36,663 nucleotides of DNA, from contig JAFLTA010000006.1 in NCBI GenBank assembly GCA_022510685.1, forward strand, positions 53,616 to 90,278. Direction: 5' to 3'. The position numbers were made by a program, and so were the translations under genes. This DNA comes from Lachnospiraceae bacterium. GTDB taxonomy: Bacteria > Bacillota > Clostridia > Lachnospirales > Lachnospiraceae. The notes under the pieces are model-generated. The model did no database searches. It was given only the letters and a program-made list of their open reading frames with translations, and was not told the DNA's origin. Positions 16,703-24,768 of this stretch are shown here, in pieces. Numbering within the stretch: the first letter of the stretch is position 1; the number at the start of each line of letters is the position of its first letter.

Positions 16703-17713
16703 CTAAGCAAATCGGAATAATTCATCAAATGTACGCAATATCTTGAAGTCTCCCTTGGCGACTAAATTACCCTGTCGGAAGGCAGTCTGCAGAGTTGTCC
16801 GTCCGGTAATGATTTGTTTTAACAGGGCAGATTTTATTTTAATAGATACGTCCGGCTCTTTCACCTCAGTAAGTTTATAACTGCAGGTTAAACGCTGGTC
16901 AGCAGCCAGTAGATACAGTGTGCGTTCTTCGTCCATGATATCCAAAGCATAGCAGACTGTAGTGTCGGACATACTGTGGAAATGTCTGGAAAAAGCGTCT
17001 ATATAAGTGTCTTTGTTATCGGGAGCCTCTATGGGTTCATCTCCCAGAAGGTTGCGGAATATTTCTGATAATTCCTGAATGTCTTCCTTTTGTTTTTTAA
17101 CGTAATTATCGTTAGATACATATTCGGATAACTGCTCGCTCTCCTGCGGTGTCAGATCAATGGTGGATGGACGGGAAACCGTGTCCTGAACCAGATTGTC
17201 ACTGGAGGGTAATGTACAGATTTTACCGCTAAAGGTGCGGTAAAAAAGTTCCACCCTTTTTTCGATGAATCCCTTGTAGTTTGGTTCTGCCTCAAAGGCC
17301 TCATGGTCAGCCACATAGGCACTGATTCCGTCACAGGGATGTCCGCCAAGTAAATCCCACGCCTTCGTTAATTGCAGTGCCGCGTCCCTCTCGCCGTAAG
17401 TTGTGGAGAGAACTACCGGCATCATATACAGGGATTGAAGTGTCTTTTTATCGCCATACAGGAAACAGGCATCTAAAAATTGTTGTAATAAACCTCCAAT
17501 GCCAAACCATTCCACGGAAGCGGCGAGAATGATGGCATCCGCTTCTTTTAAGGTTTTAGGTAGAACAGAAATGCCTTTTTTGTCCTCATATAGATTATAA
17601 CGCTGTACTACTACATTCAGCTCGTTTAATACCTCTGTGATTTTGTTCATTACATAAATGGTAGGGTCTTCAATCAATCCCCTGCCACCATAATAAATAT
17701 TAACTTTGGTCAT
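16703..17713 (-). CDS. Flavodoxin-fold oxidoreductase fused to an SCP2-like domain
   Basis: A 336-residue cytosolic protein with two parts. Residues 1-160 look like a flavodoxin/NAD(P)H-dependent FMN reductase fold: an alternating first strand, 'ADAIILAASVEWFGIGGLLQ' as the FMN-phosphate loop region, and 'PVVLSTTYGER' as a later strand and loop. Residues about 190-230 are a charged helical linker. Residues about 240-336 resemble the SCP2 sterol-carrier fold, ending in 'QTAFRQGNLVAKGDFKIL', close to the SCP2 signature in which an 'F-x-x-G-K-L-x-x-x-G-D' segment precedes the last helix. SCP2 domains carry lipids or other hydrophobic ligands. The start overlaps the upstream rhomboid gene by 14 nt. 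The combination suggests redox chemistry on a hydrophobic substrate, which is inference. The first domain is firmer than the second. Confidence 0.75.
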   Translation of the reverse strand: MTKVNIYYGGRGLIEDPTIYVMNKITEVLNELNVVVQRYNLYEDKKGISVLPKTLKEADAIILAASVEWFGIGGLLQQFLDACFLYGDKKTLQSLYMMPVVLSTTYGERDAALQLTKAWDLLGGHPCDGISAYVADHEAFEAEPNYKGFIEKRVELFYRTFSGKICTLPSSDNLVQDTVSRPSTIDLTPQESEQLSEYVSNDNYVKKQKEDIQELSEIFRNLLGDEPIEAPDNKDTYIDAFSRHFHSMSDTTVCYALDIMDEERTLYLLAADQRLTCSYKLTEVKEPDVSIKIKSALLKQIITGRTTLQTAFRQGNLVAKGDFKILRTFDELFRFA

Positions 17714-18734
17714 GGATTTGTCTTCCTTTCTCTGTTCTATGTAAAGTCAGCAAAATACAAAGTAATATCCCGCTGATACAACCGCCTATATGGGCAGCGT
17801 TGTCTACGCCCTGACTGGTAAAACCGTTGTACAGGCTTAGAAAAATCATGAAAAATAATCGACGTAAACTAATATCCTGTCGTTTTTTGCGGTTTTGTAA
17901 AATAGCCACAATCAATCCGCCCACTATCCCGAAAACAGCTCCGGATGCACCGATAGATGGCGTGGGGTCGCTTATCATTATATTATAAACGATTGACGTA
18001 CAGCCTGCAAGGATTCCGGTAGAAAAATATAGCAAGAGATATTTTCCATGTCCCAGATAGTTTTCCAGATAAGCACCGATAAAATACAGTACCAGCATAT
18101 TATTAAAAATATGTTCCCCATTTAAATGCAGAAACATTGAACTGATAAATCGATACCAGTCGTGATGCCCTAAAATTTCCGTGTAGCCCAGGGCACCCCA
18201 GTCTATGATTTTTCCGCTATTCCCGGAGAACAAGTCACAGTACAGGAATATGATCACGTTGATTGCCACGATTACAATCGTCATGAAGGGATAATCGCTG
18301 ATTGCTTTTGGGGAGGCACTGTCATACGCATCAGATGCCTGCACCGCAAGCTTCGATTCCAGTTGCCGTTGCAGAGGTGTAAAGGCAGGGTCTGCATCTT
18401 CATATGCCATAACGGCACCCTGCGAGGGGATGATGCGACAAAAGTTCTTAAATTCCGGGAAAAGCCTATCGGCAGATGTATCATCCTCAGATATCAGCAA
18501 ATACATAAAGAGGCAATGGTATAATTCTTTTTCTTTTAAGAAATCCCGTATTTTCCAAGAAATATGTTGGAATTGTTTTAAGCTGAAGTATCCCCCTTGC
18601 GTTTCGTCAATTGTAACGATAACCTGCGTGGTTTCATCATCAGTGTTCATGATATATAACGAAATTGACGGAATATTACAGGAAATCGGTTGATATCCTC
18701 TCTCTGTCAATACAGTACGAATTATATTTTGCAT
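17700..18734 (-). CDS. Rhomboid family intramembrane serine protease
   Basis: A 344-residue membrane protein. Residues 1-140 form a soluble N-terminal region of unknown fold, followed by six predicted transmembrane helices (about 148-340). The catalytic serine is S264 in IGASGAVFG and the catalytic histidine is H315 in NAAHIGG. An HLNGEHIFNN-type motif and WYRFISSMFLH before the second helix are also typical. Rhomboids cleave membrane-spanning substrates within the bilayer. GAGGTGA lies just before the ATG. Its 3' end overlaps the flavodoxin-SCP2 gene by 14 nt, pointing to translational coupling. Substrates are unknown; exported or tail-anchored proteins are candidates. Confidence 0.92.
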   Translation of the reverse strand: MQNIIRTVLTERGYQPISCNIPSISLYIMNTDDETTQVIVTIDETQGGYFSLKQFQHISWKIRDFLKEKELYHCLFMYLLISEDDTSADRLFPEFKNFCRIIPSQGAVMAYEDADPAFTPLQRQLESKLAVQASDAYDSASPKAISDYPFMTIVIVAINVIIFLYCDLFSGNSGKIIDWGALGYTEILGHHDWYRFISSMFLHLNGEHIFNNMLVLYFIGAYLENYLGHGKYLLLYFSTGILAGCTSIVYNIMISDPTPSIGASGAVFGIVGGLIVAILQNRKKRQDISLRRLFFMIFLSLYNGFTSQGVDNAAHIGGCISGILLCILLTLHRTEKGRQIHDQS

Positions 18735-18907
18735 AGATCACCTCGGTTTACAGTACACAGGTTAGAGCATTTCATTTACGTCAACCCCTGCAACGTTAAT
18801 ATAATCTTACCATTACATTACCTCATTTTAACAAAAAAAGATGCGTCGAACAAGGGCGTAAAATGGCAGTCGATAGCCTCTGTTCGTATAAGCGGCACGG
18901 GAGTATG

Positions 18908-18997
18908 ATGGATGAGAAGAATCAAGGGGGAAACTCTCCCTGCGACAAATTAAACCAATATCTGGAAGATGGAGGAGCAGATGAAGGAATTGTATGA
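18908..18997 (+). CDS. Possible 29-residue leader ORF overlapping the next gene
   Basis: A short frame (MDEKNQGGNSPCDKLNQY...) reads from 18908 to a stop at 18995-18997 and overlaps the membrane-protein start at 18981 by 17 nt. The same frame is open from an ATG at 18863. It is hydrophilic with one Cys and matches nothing I know. A GGGAG lies very close to the ATG, so translation is uncertain. It could couple translation of the membrane protein or be chance. Confidence 0.2.
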   Translation: MDEKNQGGNSPCDKLNQYLEDGGADEGIV

Positions 18998-19757
18998 AGG
19001 ATATGACTTGCTTACTGTTATGTTGGGCATCGGAATTGTTACAGTGATTCTGCAAAGTGTGGCAGGTTGGATTACAGGAAGACTTTTAGAGGATTGTTCA
19101 CAGATTGCCGGGACAAAAAATCCATGGATACGCAGCTTGATCGGAAAATTTGAAATATGTTATCAACTTCGTATTCCTGCAAAAGATGTGGGCGGTTTTT
19201 TGGACAGGTATTTATGGGAATATCGTTTCGGCGGGATTCGGCTGGCTACATGGGGAAGTATGGGGCTTTACGGTGCATGGCTGACAGGAATGTATTTTGG
19301 AATATGTACCATAATCGGCATATACAGTGAAACCACATTACGGGTATATGGACTTTATTGCATTTATGCATTGGTAGTTATTTCCATGATTTTCGGAGGG
19401 GAATTGCTATTACAGCTCCGTGCCAGACATAAAATGGTCAGGGTGTATCTGTTGGATTACCTGGAGAATACATTACAGCCCCGCCTCGAAAATCAATACC
19501 TGCATCCTGAAGAACAAGAGGAATACCAGAGAGCGTATTTTGAGGAGACGATACCCGAACCGCCCTTGCAGCATGAGGAGCCCGAGAAAAGCTGGAAGGA
19601 CAGCGTGGCGGCATCAGCAAATGTAAGTTGGCACAATCCGGAAAAGCAACAGTCGCCACCTGATTGGGTAGAAAAAGGATTGGAAAATGTTGAAAAAGGA
19701 ATGGATGCGGAGGAGAGAATGGAACTGATTGGAGAAATTATGGAAGAATTTATGTGA
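18981..19757 (+). CDS. Membrane protein with acidic cytosolic tail, unknown function
   Basis: A 258-residue protein, not recognised. The start at 18981 is chosen because GGAGG lies 5 nt before it; an in-frame ATG at 18969 has no ribosome site. Three hydrophobic segments are visible: about 10-33 (LLTVMLGIGIVTVILQ), about 86-113 and about 125-146. An amphipathic stretch lies between the first two. The last 100 residues are soluble and rich in Glu, Gln and Pro. The MerR gene follows after 31 nt on the same strand with no terminator, so the pair is probably co-transcribed. Small proteins of this shape occur beside sporulation or envelope genes in clostridia, but nothing in the sequence proves such a link. 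Confidence 0.7.
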   Translation: MKELYEGYDLLTVMLGIGIVTVILQSVAGWITGRLLEDCSQIAGTKNPWIRSLIGKFEICYQLRIPAKDVGGFLDRYLWEYRFGGIRLATWGSMGLYGAWLTGMYFGICTIIGIYSETTLRVYGLYCIYALVVISMIFGGELLLQLRARHKMVRVYLLDYLENTLQPRLENQYLHPEEQEEYQRAYFEETIPEPPLQHEEPEKSWKDSVAASANVSWHNPEKQQSPPDWVEKGLENVEKGMDAEERMELIGEIMEEFM

Positions 19758-19788
19758 TGAATATAAGAAAATGGAGGAAATAAATTTT

Positions 19789-20499
19789 ATGGAGAAAAGA
19801 TATAGTATTTCAGATGCAGCTAGGCAGGTAAATGTGGAGGCCCATGTACTCAGGTACTGGGAGGAGGAGCTTGGTCTCGTTATCCCGCGAAACGGGCAGG
19901 GGCATCGTTTCTACAGGGAGCGGGATATACATATGCTGCACAAAATAAAAGAATGGAAAGAGCAGGGATTTCAACTGCGCGCCATCAAATTATTATTGCC
20001 GGACATGGAGCAGATAGAGCTAATGAGTGCCCAGGAGTTATATGCCCTGCGGGAAGAACTGAATCAAAAAGTTCAGATGGATGAGGAAAAGACCAGACGG
20101 ATAGGTCGTATGGGACAAGTTATGACAATGCCGAATGTGCGGAACAATGGTGGAAGACAATTGGCAGATACCCGGACACAGGAGGAAAAATTAAAACAGT
20201 TTGAGATGATGATGCGGAATATGATTACCAGTGTGGTTAAGGAAACGCAAGAGGCATCAGAGCAGCGTATTACAGAAGCTATCTCAGAAAAGGTGACTAA
20301 GGAGATGGATTATCTCATGAGGGAGAAAGAAGAACTTCAGGAAAAACAGATAGAGATTCTGCAGCAGATTCTTGCAGAGCTTCGTCCTGCACAAAAAGAA
20401 GTGGCAGCATCTGAGGAGCCGCAAATTCGTGCAGTACACTCAAAACGCCCGGAAAAAGTATTACAAAGGGGAAAAAAATGGCTTCGGTTGCCCTTTTAA
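19789..20499 (+). CDS. MerR-type transcriptional regulator with coiled-coil tail
   Basis: A 236-residue DNA-binding protein. GGAGG about 11 nt upstream favours the ATG at 19789 over the in-frame ATGs at 19729 and 19771. Residues 1-70 form the MerR winged helix: 'YSISDAARQVNVEAHVLRYW', then EEELGLVIPRNGQGHRFY and a second helix pair (IHMLHKIKEWKEQGFQLRAI). The remainder (about 85-220) is long, charged and coiled-coil-like instead of a metal or drug-binding domain, with no conserved effector cysteines. The C terminus ends in basic residues then KKWLRLPF. The last codons lie on an A7 run that is phased as a -1 slippery heptamer; slippage would append a hydrophobic tail. Targets are unknown. Confidence 0.85.
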   Translation: MEKRYSISDAARQVNVEAHVLRYWEEELGLVIPRNGQGHRFYRERDIHMLHKIKEWKEQGFQLRAIKLLLPDMEQIELMSAQELYALREELNQKVQMDEEKTRRIGRMGQVMTMPNVRNNGGRQLADTRTQEEKLKQFEMMMRNMITSVVKETQEASEQRITEAISEKVTKEMDYLMREKEELQEKQIEILQQILAELRPAQKEVAASEEPQIRAVHSKRPEKVLQRGKKWLRLPF

Positions 20500-20561
20500 T
20501 GATTGCGGGATGTCTTTTTTGTATTCCGGCATCTGCACGAAAATCACCTACAGATACTTAG
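20478..20561 (+). CDS. Possible 27-residue hydrophobic or signal-peptide-like ORF overlapping the merR end
   Basis: This frame starts at an ATG within the last codons of merR, preceded by AAAGGGG. It encodes 27 residues: MASVALLMIAGCLFCIPASA followed by RKSPTDT and a stop. It looks like a transmembrane segment or signal peptide with an A-x-A cleavage site and a lipobox-like I-A-G-C. Upstream lysines in the same frame would supply a basic n-region. It may be the decayed 5' end of a secreted-protein gene, a tiny membrane peptide, or the -1 frame tail of MerR. Confidence 0.3.
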   Translation: MASVALLMIAGCLFCIPASARKSPTDT

Positions 20562-20574
20562 CAAATTTCACAGC

Positions 20575-20603
20575 TTGCGAAGTGACAACGAATATATTAT
20601 AGT
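20575..20603 (+). promoter_or_regulatory. Probable rfbC promoter
   Basis: TTGCGA (20575-20580) and TATAGT (20598-20603) with a 17-bp spacer, giving a leader of about 30 nt before the rfbC ATG at 20641, which has GAAAGGAG upstream. Confidence 0.5.
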
Positions 20604-20640
20604 GTTAATATATGGAAGTGGAAGAAAGGAGTCACTCGTT

Positions 20641-21204
20641 ATGGGAAATTTTGAGTTTGAGCAGTGTGGGGATTTTGAGGGATTGTATTTAATTCATCCC
20701 AAGGTGCATGGGGATTCCAGAGGATATTTTATGGAGACATTCCAAAGCAGTGAATTCAAGAAGCATGGTATAGATGTCAATTTTGTACAGGATAACCAGT
20801 CGCTTTCATCAAGAGGAGTATTGCGGGGTCTCCACTATCAAAAGGAACATACACAGGGGAAATTGGTGCGGGTCCTTCAGGGACAAATTTATGATGCAGT
20901 AGTGGATATCCGCAAAAGTTCCAAAACCTATGGTCAGTGGTACGGTGTTCAGCTGGATGCAGAACAACATACTATGTTTTATGTTCCGGAAGGTTTTGCC
21001 CATGGATTTTATGTAATGTCAGAAATGGCAGTTTTCTTCTATAAATGTACGGATTATTATGATCCTGCATCAGAGGCGGGTATCCTATGGAATGACGAGG
21101 CATTAGGTATCAAATGGCCTATCCCGGAAGGTGAGAAACCGTTGATATCAGAGAAAGATGAAAAACATCCGTTGTTTTCAGATGCAATTTACCTGGATTA
21201 TTAA
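20641..21204 (+). CDS. rfbC: dTDP-4-dehydrorhamnose 3,5-epimerase
   Basis: A 187-residue cupin-fold enzyme (RmlC/RfbC), the third step of dTDP-L-rhamnose synthesis, which epimerises C3 and C5 of dTDP-4-keto-6-deoxyglucose. The start at 20641 carries a GGAG ribosome site; the in-frame ATG at 20503 does not, and would add 46 atypical residues. Motifs: 'HGDSRGYFMETFQ' near the N terminus, 'FVQDNQSLSSRGVLRGLHYQ' with catalytic base H65, 'VPEGFAHGFYV', and 'YKCTDYYDP' with the catalytic Tyr near 139. Length matches the family. No rfbA, rfbB or rfbD is in the window, so the rest of the pathway must lie elsewhere. It has its own promoter and a strong terminator. Confidence 0.95.
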   Translation: MGNFEFEQCGDFEGLYLIHPKVHGDSRGYFMETFQSSEFKKHGIDVNFVQDNQSLSSRGVLRGLHYQKEHTQGKLVRVLQGQIYDAVVDIRKSSKTYGQWYGVQLDAEQHTMFYVPEGFAHGFYVMSEMAVFFYKCTDYYDPASEAGILWNDEALGIKWPIPEGEKPLISEKDEKHPLFSDAIYLDY

Positions 21205-21205
21205 A

Positions 21206-21251
21206 AAAGAAGTCTGTGGCTCATGTAAATCCATTTGCCACAGACTTTTTT
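21206..21251 (+). terminator. Bidirectional Rho-independent terminator
   Basis: A perfect 10-bp stem (21211-21220 with 21237-21246), extended by A/T pairs, with a 16-nt loop and a T6 tract on the plus strand and a matching T tract on the minus strand. It separates rfbC from the convergent BIG2 protein gene. Confidence 0.85.
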
Positions 21252-21305
21252 GCTTGATTAGGAAACGAGAAATTTCCCATTAAGTAAAAAAACTATTATT
21301 AACTA

Positions 21306-22004
21306 TTATTTATTCGGATTGCTTTTTTTTACAATTATTTTACACTTTGCATGAATACCATTATGGAGTGTGGCAATAATATAGGTAGTGCCCTCACGCC
21401 TTGCCTTAACAACACCTTTATTGCTAATTGTAGCGATTTGTGTGTTTTGCGATTCATATATCGGTTTTTCTTTGCTGATACTGGGGCGAATCGTTGTATG
21501 TATTTTTTTGGATTTGCCGACAGTGATTTTGTATTTAGACCGTTGGAACTTTACGCTGGCTGCCCATGGTGAAACTACCACTTTTGCTTTTATTGTGGTC
21601 GTTTTATTCATGAAAAACAATCCGTTTTTGGATTTGATTCGAATAATGATATTGGCTGTTCCGGCGGTCGAACCATAGTAATCACATACATATGGAGATA
21701 CTTGAGTTACATTGAGTATGGATGAATTAGAACTTTTAAAAGTAACCTCGTAATCATCCAACTGCCCTTTGAGCATCAAACTGGAAGAATCTCCGATAAA
21801 AATATTTTTTTTATATTTCTTTTGTACCTTTGGTTGATTTTTAGGCTTTTTGATATTTGTTTTGACGGCTGATTTTCCCGGCGTATCCTGTGCAACCACT
21901 GGTAATCTCGGTGCGGAGGAGGCCTCTGCTTTGTCAGGTAGTGCAAAGAAGTTCAGCGCCAGCATAATCATGGCAATATATATTATTTTTTTGCAGTGAT
22001 TCAT
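21306..22004 (-). CDS. Small exported protein with BIG2-like domains
   Basis: A 232-residue protein. The start at 22004 is preceded by AAAGGAGG; the longer frame to 22118 lacks a ribosome site. Residues 1-28 form a signal peptide (basic NHCKK, hydrophobic core, cleavage after KAEA). A Lys/Pro-rich stretch follows (about 40-65), then two Ig-like domains. The first covers about 66-150; the second covers about 151-229 and carries the BIG2 marks 'ITVGKSKKI', 'QNTQIATISNKGVVKARREG' and 'AKCKIIVKK'. It shares this Lys-rich domain type with the proteins at 3-737 and 858-3326. No wall anchor is seen. Probably an extracellular or wall-associated accessory protein; the partner is unknown. Confidence 0.78.
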   Translation of the reverse strand: MNHCKKIIYIAMIMLALNFFALPDKAEASSAPRLPVVAQDTPGKSAVKTNIKKPKNQPKVQKKYKKNIFIGDSSSLMLKGQLDDYEVTFKSSNSSILNVTQVSPYVCDYYGSTAGTANIIIRIKSKNGLFFMNKTTTIKAKVVVSPWAASVKFQRSKYKITVGKSKKIHTTIRPSISKEKPIYESQNTQIATISNKGVVKARREGTTYIIATLHNGIHAKCKIIVKKSNPNK

Positions 22005-22046
22005 AAATGCCTCCTTTCTCACCCGATAACGGGATGTTCTTATCAT

Positions 22047-22075
22047 AGAGTACGGAAATGGCAGAAAAATGTCAA
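22047..22075 (-). promoter_or_regulatory. Promoter of the small BIG2 protein gene
   Basis: Read on the minus strand: TTGACA (22070-22075), 17-bp spacer, TACTCT (22047-22052). Transcription would start about 35 nt before the ATG at 22004. A small CCCG/CGGG hairpin (22022-22033) lies in the leader. Confidence 0.5.
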
Positions 22076-22207
22076 AGGTTTGCCACGGTTTATTGTTATT
22101 TTTGACTGAGGTTAGCATAGTGGCTGGGGATTAAACAGAATTCCGGCAGAAGCCGTTATGCCAAGGTGTGGATTCATCAATATTACAATTTCACGGAGGA
22201 GCAATTT

Positions 22208-22912
22208 ATGAAGGAATACATACTGATAGCAGATGACAATAAAGACATTACGGATATTTTATCCAATTACGCAAAAAGGGAAGGCTATGAGCCGATAGTT
22301 GCCGGGGATGGACCGCAGGTGGAAAAATTGTTTCATGAGTATGATCCGGTAGCTATTTTGCTTGATGTCATGATGCCATATAAGGATGGGTATGAAGTAT
22401 GCCGCACGATTCGTGAGGAGTCTTCCGTGCCGATTATATTGATTACAGCACGGGGAGAGGATTATGATAAGATCATGGGACTGGATATAGGTGCAGATGA
22501 TTATATTGTGAAACCTTTCAGTCCCAGTGAGGTCATGGCACGGCTGCGCGCCATACTGCGCCGTATTAATCGTCAGGAGGGATTGGAAAAGACGGAAAAT
22601 GTCCTGAAGGTTTCCAATATCGTGGTTAATTTAGAGGAATACTCATTTAAGGTTGACGAAAAAAGGATTCCTTTGACGAAAAAAGAGATTGAGACCATGT
22701 GGGCGTTAGCAGGCAATCCCGGAAAAGTATTTACGAGAGATAATTTGCTGGACAGTCTGTGGGGATATGATTATTATGGAGATAGCCGTACTGTGGATTC
22801 CCATATCAAGAGGCTTCGGGCGAAATTAGACACAGTGGAGCATCCGGAATGGGCGATTAAGACGATTTGGGGTGTTGGCTATAAATTTGAAATTAACGAA
22901 GAAGAGAGTTGA
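22208..22912 (+). CDS. OmpR/PhoB-type response regulator
   Basis: A 234-residue two-component regulator. The start at 22208 has ACGGAGGAG upstream; the longer in-frame start at 22166 does not. The receiver domain (1-115) has the acidic pair D9-D10, the phospho-acceptor D53 in AILLDVMMP, the conserved Thr in LITAR, and K102 in IVKPF. The winged-helix DNA-binding domain (about 135-230) ends in 'RTVDSHIKRLRAKLD' and 'IKTIWGVGYKF'. The cognate histidine kinase starts 68 nt downstream. Direct targets are unknown; the divergent BIG2 gene is a plausible neighbour to test. Confidence 0.95.
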   Translation: MKEYILIADDNKDITDILSNYAKREGYEPIVAGDGPQVEKLFHEYDPVAILLDVMMPYKDGYEVCRTIREESSVPIILITARGEDYDKIMGLDIGADDYIVKPFSPSEVMARLRAILRRINRQEGLEKTENVLKVSNIVVNLEEYSFKVDEKRIPLTKKEIETMWALAGNPGKVFTRDNLLDSLWGYDYYGDSRTVDSHIKRLRAKLDTVEHPEWAIKTIWGVGYKFEINEEES

Positions 22913-22980
22913 AGATTTATATTCAACCTATAAGTACATGTGTGCGCGGTGCCTTGAATTCAGTGCGAAAGCGTGTGTGA

Positions 22981-24519
22981 ATGGAGGAACAGAAAAAGTT
23001 GAAGTCATTACGGAATATTTTCAAGAAAAAAAACGGATTGTCATTCTTGAAAAATGATATTGTTGTGCAGATATATTTATCTTTTGTAATTATGCTGACA
23101 GTGTCGTTGGTTCTGACAGGATTTATTTTCGTATATTTGTATCAGCGAAACTATATCCGTTCTTACACATCGCTTCTTACAAAGCAAGGTAAAAAAATAG
23201 CAAGCAGGGTGGCACGTTTTGAGGCAAGCAATAAATTACAACAGTTTGAAAAATATTCTGTCTATGTAGATGAGATTGAGAGCGGGGAGCAGACAGATGT
23301 GTGGATTGTCAGTAACAAAAAAGCAGAGACACCATTAGCTCAGGAATATACCAATGCAGAGGTGGGAGATGACAATCTGACGGAAGAAATGTATGCGGTA
23401 TTGAACAATGCATTTGCAGGGAAAGTGTCATCCTCCTCCAGTTACGACAAGACATATGGGATGATGATTCTGCGTGTGGCAGTACCGATACGGGATAGGG
23501 AAACCAAGAATGTAATAGGCAGTGTCATGATGATATCCATGATAGAAAAACAGACCATGGGACTTCGAGAGGGCAATTATCTCATTGTTATAAGTGCTTT
23601 TTTGGCGATTTTAGTTTCTTATGCCATTTCTCTGGTTTTTACAAGATATTTATCCCGACCGATTAACAAAATAGGCAAGGATATTAATCGCATCGCAGAG
23701 GGAGATTACTCCCCGATAAAAAAACGCAGTCGCAGTGCCCAGCTCGGTTTGCTGGAGGATAAATTGGATTTATTGTCCGTGCAGTTGGCGAAGAGTGAGG
23801 AGGAGCGGGAGAATTTGGAGCAGGTTCGCATGGATTTTTTCGCCAATGTATCTCATGAACTGCGTACTCCCATTACTGTAATGCGGGGATATGCGGAAAC
23901 CTTGTCAGACGGTATCATTAGTAATGCGGGTGAAATTCAGGAAGTCTATCAGAGGATTCTTGCTGAGTGCCGGGGAATGGAGCGGCTGGTAGAGGATTTG
24001 TTTATTTTGTCAAAAATGCAAAATCCGGATTTTCAGATTGAGCGGGAGCCGGTGAGTCTCGTTCAAATATTTTCCGATGTGGAGCGCAGTGCCGGTGAGA
24101 TCGGAAAAGAAAAAGAAATTGAGCTGGTGCTGTCTGTCCCGGAGGAGGAGCCCTGTATGATACTGGGGGACTATGTGCGGTTACGGCAAATGTTTTTGAT
24201 CATATTGGATAACGCCATAAAGTTTTCAAACGTTTCCGGCAGGATTGATGTCCGGATGCAGCGAAAAGACGGCAGAATAACCGTGGAGATACAAGATTAT
24301 GGTGCAGGTATCACGGAAGAGGAGCTGCCCTATATTTTTGAAAAATTTTATAAGTCAAAAATGAAACAAAATGAGAAGGGAACCGGTCTGGGGCTTATGA
24401 TTGCCAGGCAGATTGCCCTGCGGCATGGTGGAGATATTCAGGTGGACAGCAAACTGCAGGAAGGTACCATATTTTCTTTTTCTTTTGAAGAACTTACGTC
24501 TTTTGACGGATATGAATAA
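22981..24519 (+). CDS. Membrane sensor histidine kinase
   Basis: A 512-residue two-component sensor. A basic N terminus leads into TM1 (about 27-53), an extracellular sensor domain (about 54-195) and TM2 (about 198-222). A HAMP segment follows ('RYLSRPINKIGKDINRIAEG'), then a HisKA domain with phospho-acceptor H292 in FANVSHELRTPI, and a HATPase domain with the N box, GAGI and GTGLGL motifs. The extracytoplasmic domain has no recognised ligand motif. The ATG at 22981 has a poor ribosome site; GGAGG just inside could serve a TTG seven codons on, so the exact start is uncertain. It pairs with the response regulator immediately upstream. Confidence 0.93.
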   Translation: MEEQKKLKSLRNIFKKKNGLSFLKNDIVVQIYLSFVIMLTVSLVLTGFIFVYLYQRNYIRSYTSLLTKQGKKIASRVARFEASNKLQQFEKYSVYVDEIESGEQTDVWIVSNKKAETPLAQEYTNAEVGDDNLTEEMYAVLNNAFAGKVSSSSSYDKTYGMMILRVAVPIRDRETKNVIGSVMMISMIEKQTMGLREGNYLIVISAFLAILVSYAISLVFTRYLSRPINKIGKDINRIAEGDYSPIKKRSRSAQLGLLEDKLDLLSVQLAKSEEERENLEQVRMDFFANVSHELRTPITVMRGYAETLSDGIISNAGEIQEVYQRILAECRGMERLVEDLFILSKMQNPDFQIEREPVSLVQIFSDVERSAGEIGKEKEIELVLSVPEEEPCMILGDYVRLRQMFLIILDNAIKFSNVSGRIDVRMQRKDGRITVEIQDYGAGITEEELPYIFEKFYKSKMKQNEKGTGLGLMIARQIALRHGGDIQVDSKLQEGTIFSFSFEELTSFDGYE

Positions 24520-24548
24520 AATTTTGCTGAATATGTATGATTTGGCAG

Positions 24549-24577
24549 TTGTATTTTGTTGAAAAATTGTATATACT
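24549..24577 (+). promoter_or_regulatory. Promoter of the candidate 6S RNA
   Basis: TTGTAT (24549-24554), 17-bp spacer, TATACT (24572-24577). The predicted start of transcription at about 24584 falls just before the structured segment. Confidence 0.5.
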
Positions 24578-24583
24578 TAAAGT

Positions 24584-24745
24584 ACCTGAAATGTACGATA
24601 ATTTCTGATATTTTGAACCTACACTTTTTGATTGGGAATCCTATATTGATGAAAGAATGTCAGGCCCCCTTGCAGGGGAAGGCAGAGAGTCATTTGCGGA
24701 TACCCACCTAGCTGATAGCTAGGCGTCAAAATTCAGGAACCGGCA
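24584..24745 (+). ncRNA. ssrS: Candidate 6S RNA
   Basis: About 160 nt of non-coding sequence with a long-range closing stem: 24602-24616 pairs with 24726-24739 (TTTTGA with TCAAAA, plus TTTCTGA with TCAGGAA). The region inside is largely open and holds two local hairpins: CCCCT/AGGGG near 24665-24677 and CCTAGC/GCTAGG at about 24707-24723. A closing stem, a large internal bubble, an apical stem and a small hairpin in the 3' side of the bubble is the arrangement of Firmicute 6S RNA, which binds sigma-A RNA polymerase. A well-spaced promoter lies directly upstream and no ORF fits. Sequence identity to known 6S RNAs was not checked. A leader of the aldolase gene is the main alternative. Ends are approximate. 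Confidence 0.5.
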
Positions 24746-24768
24746 TTTTGGGGTATATTGTATGTTTT

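Noticed and set aside
20503-20640. 46-residue N-terminal extension of RfbC
   Set aside because: RfbC proteins begin at the cupin strand; the ATG at 20641 has a ribosome site and the promoter at 20575-20603 lies inside the proposed extension.
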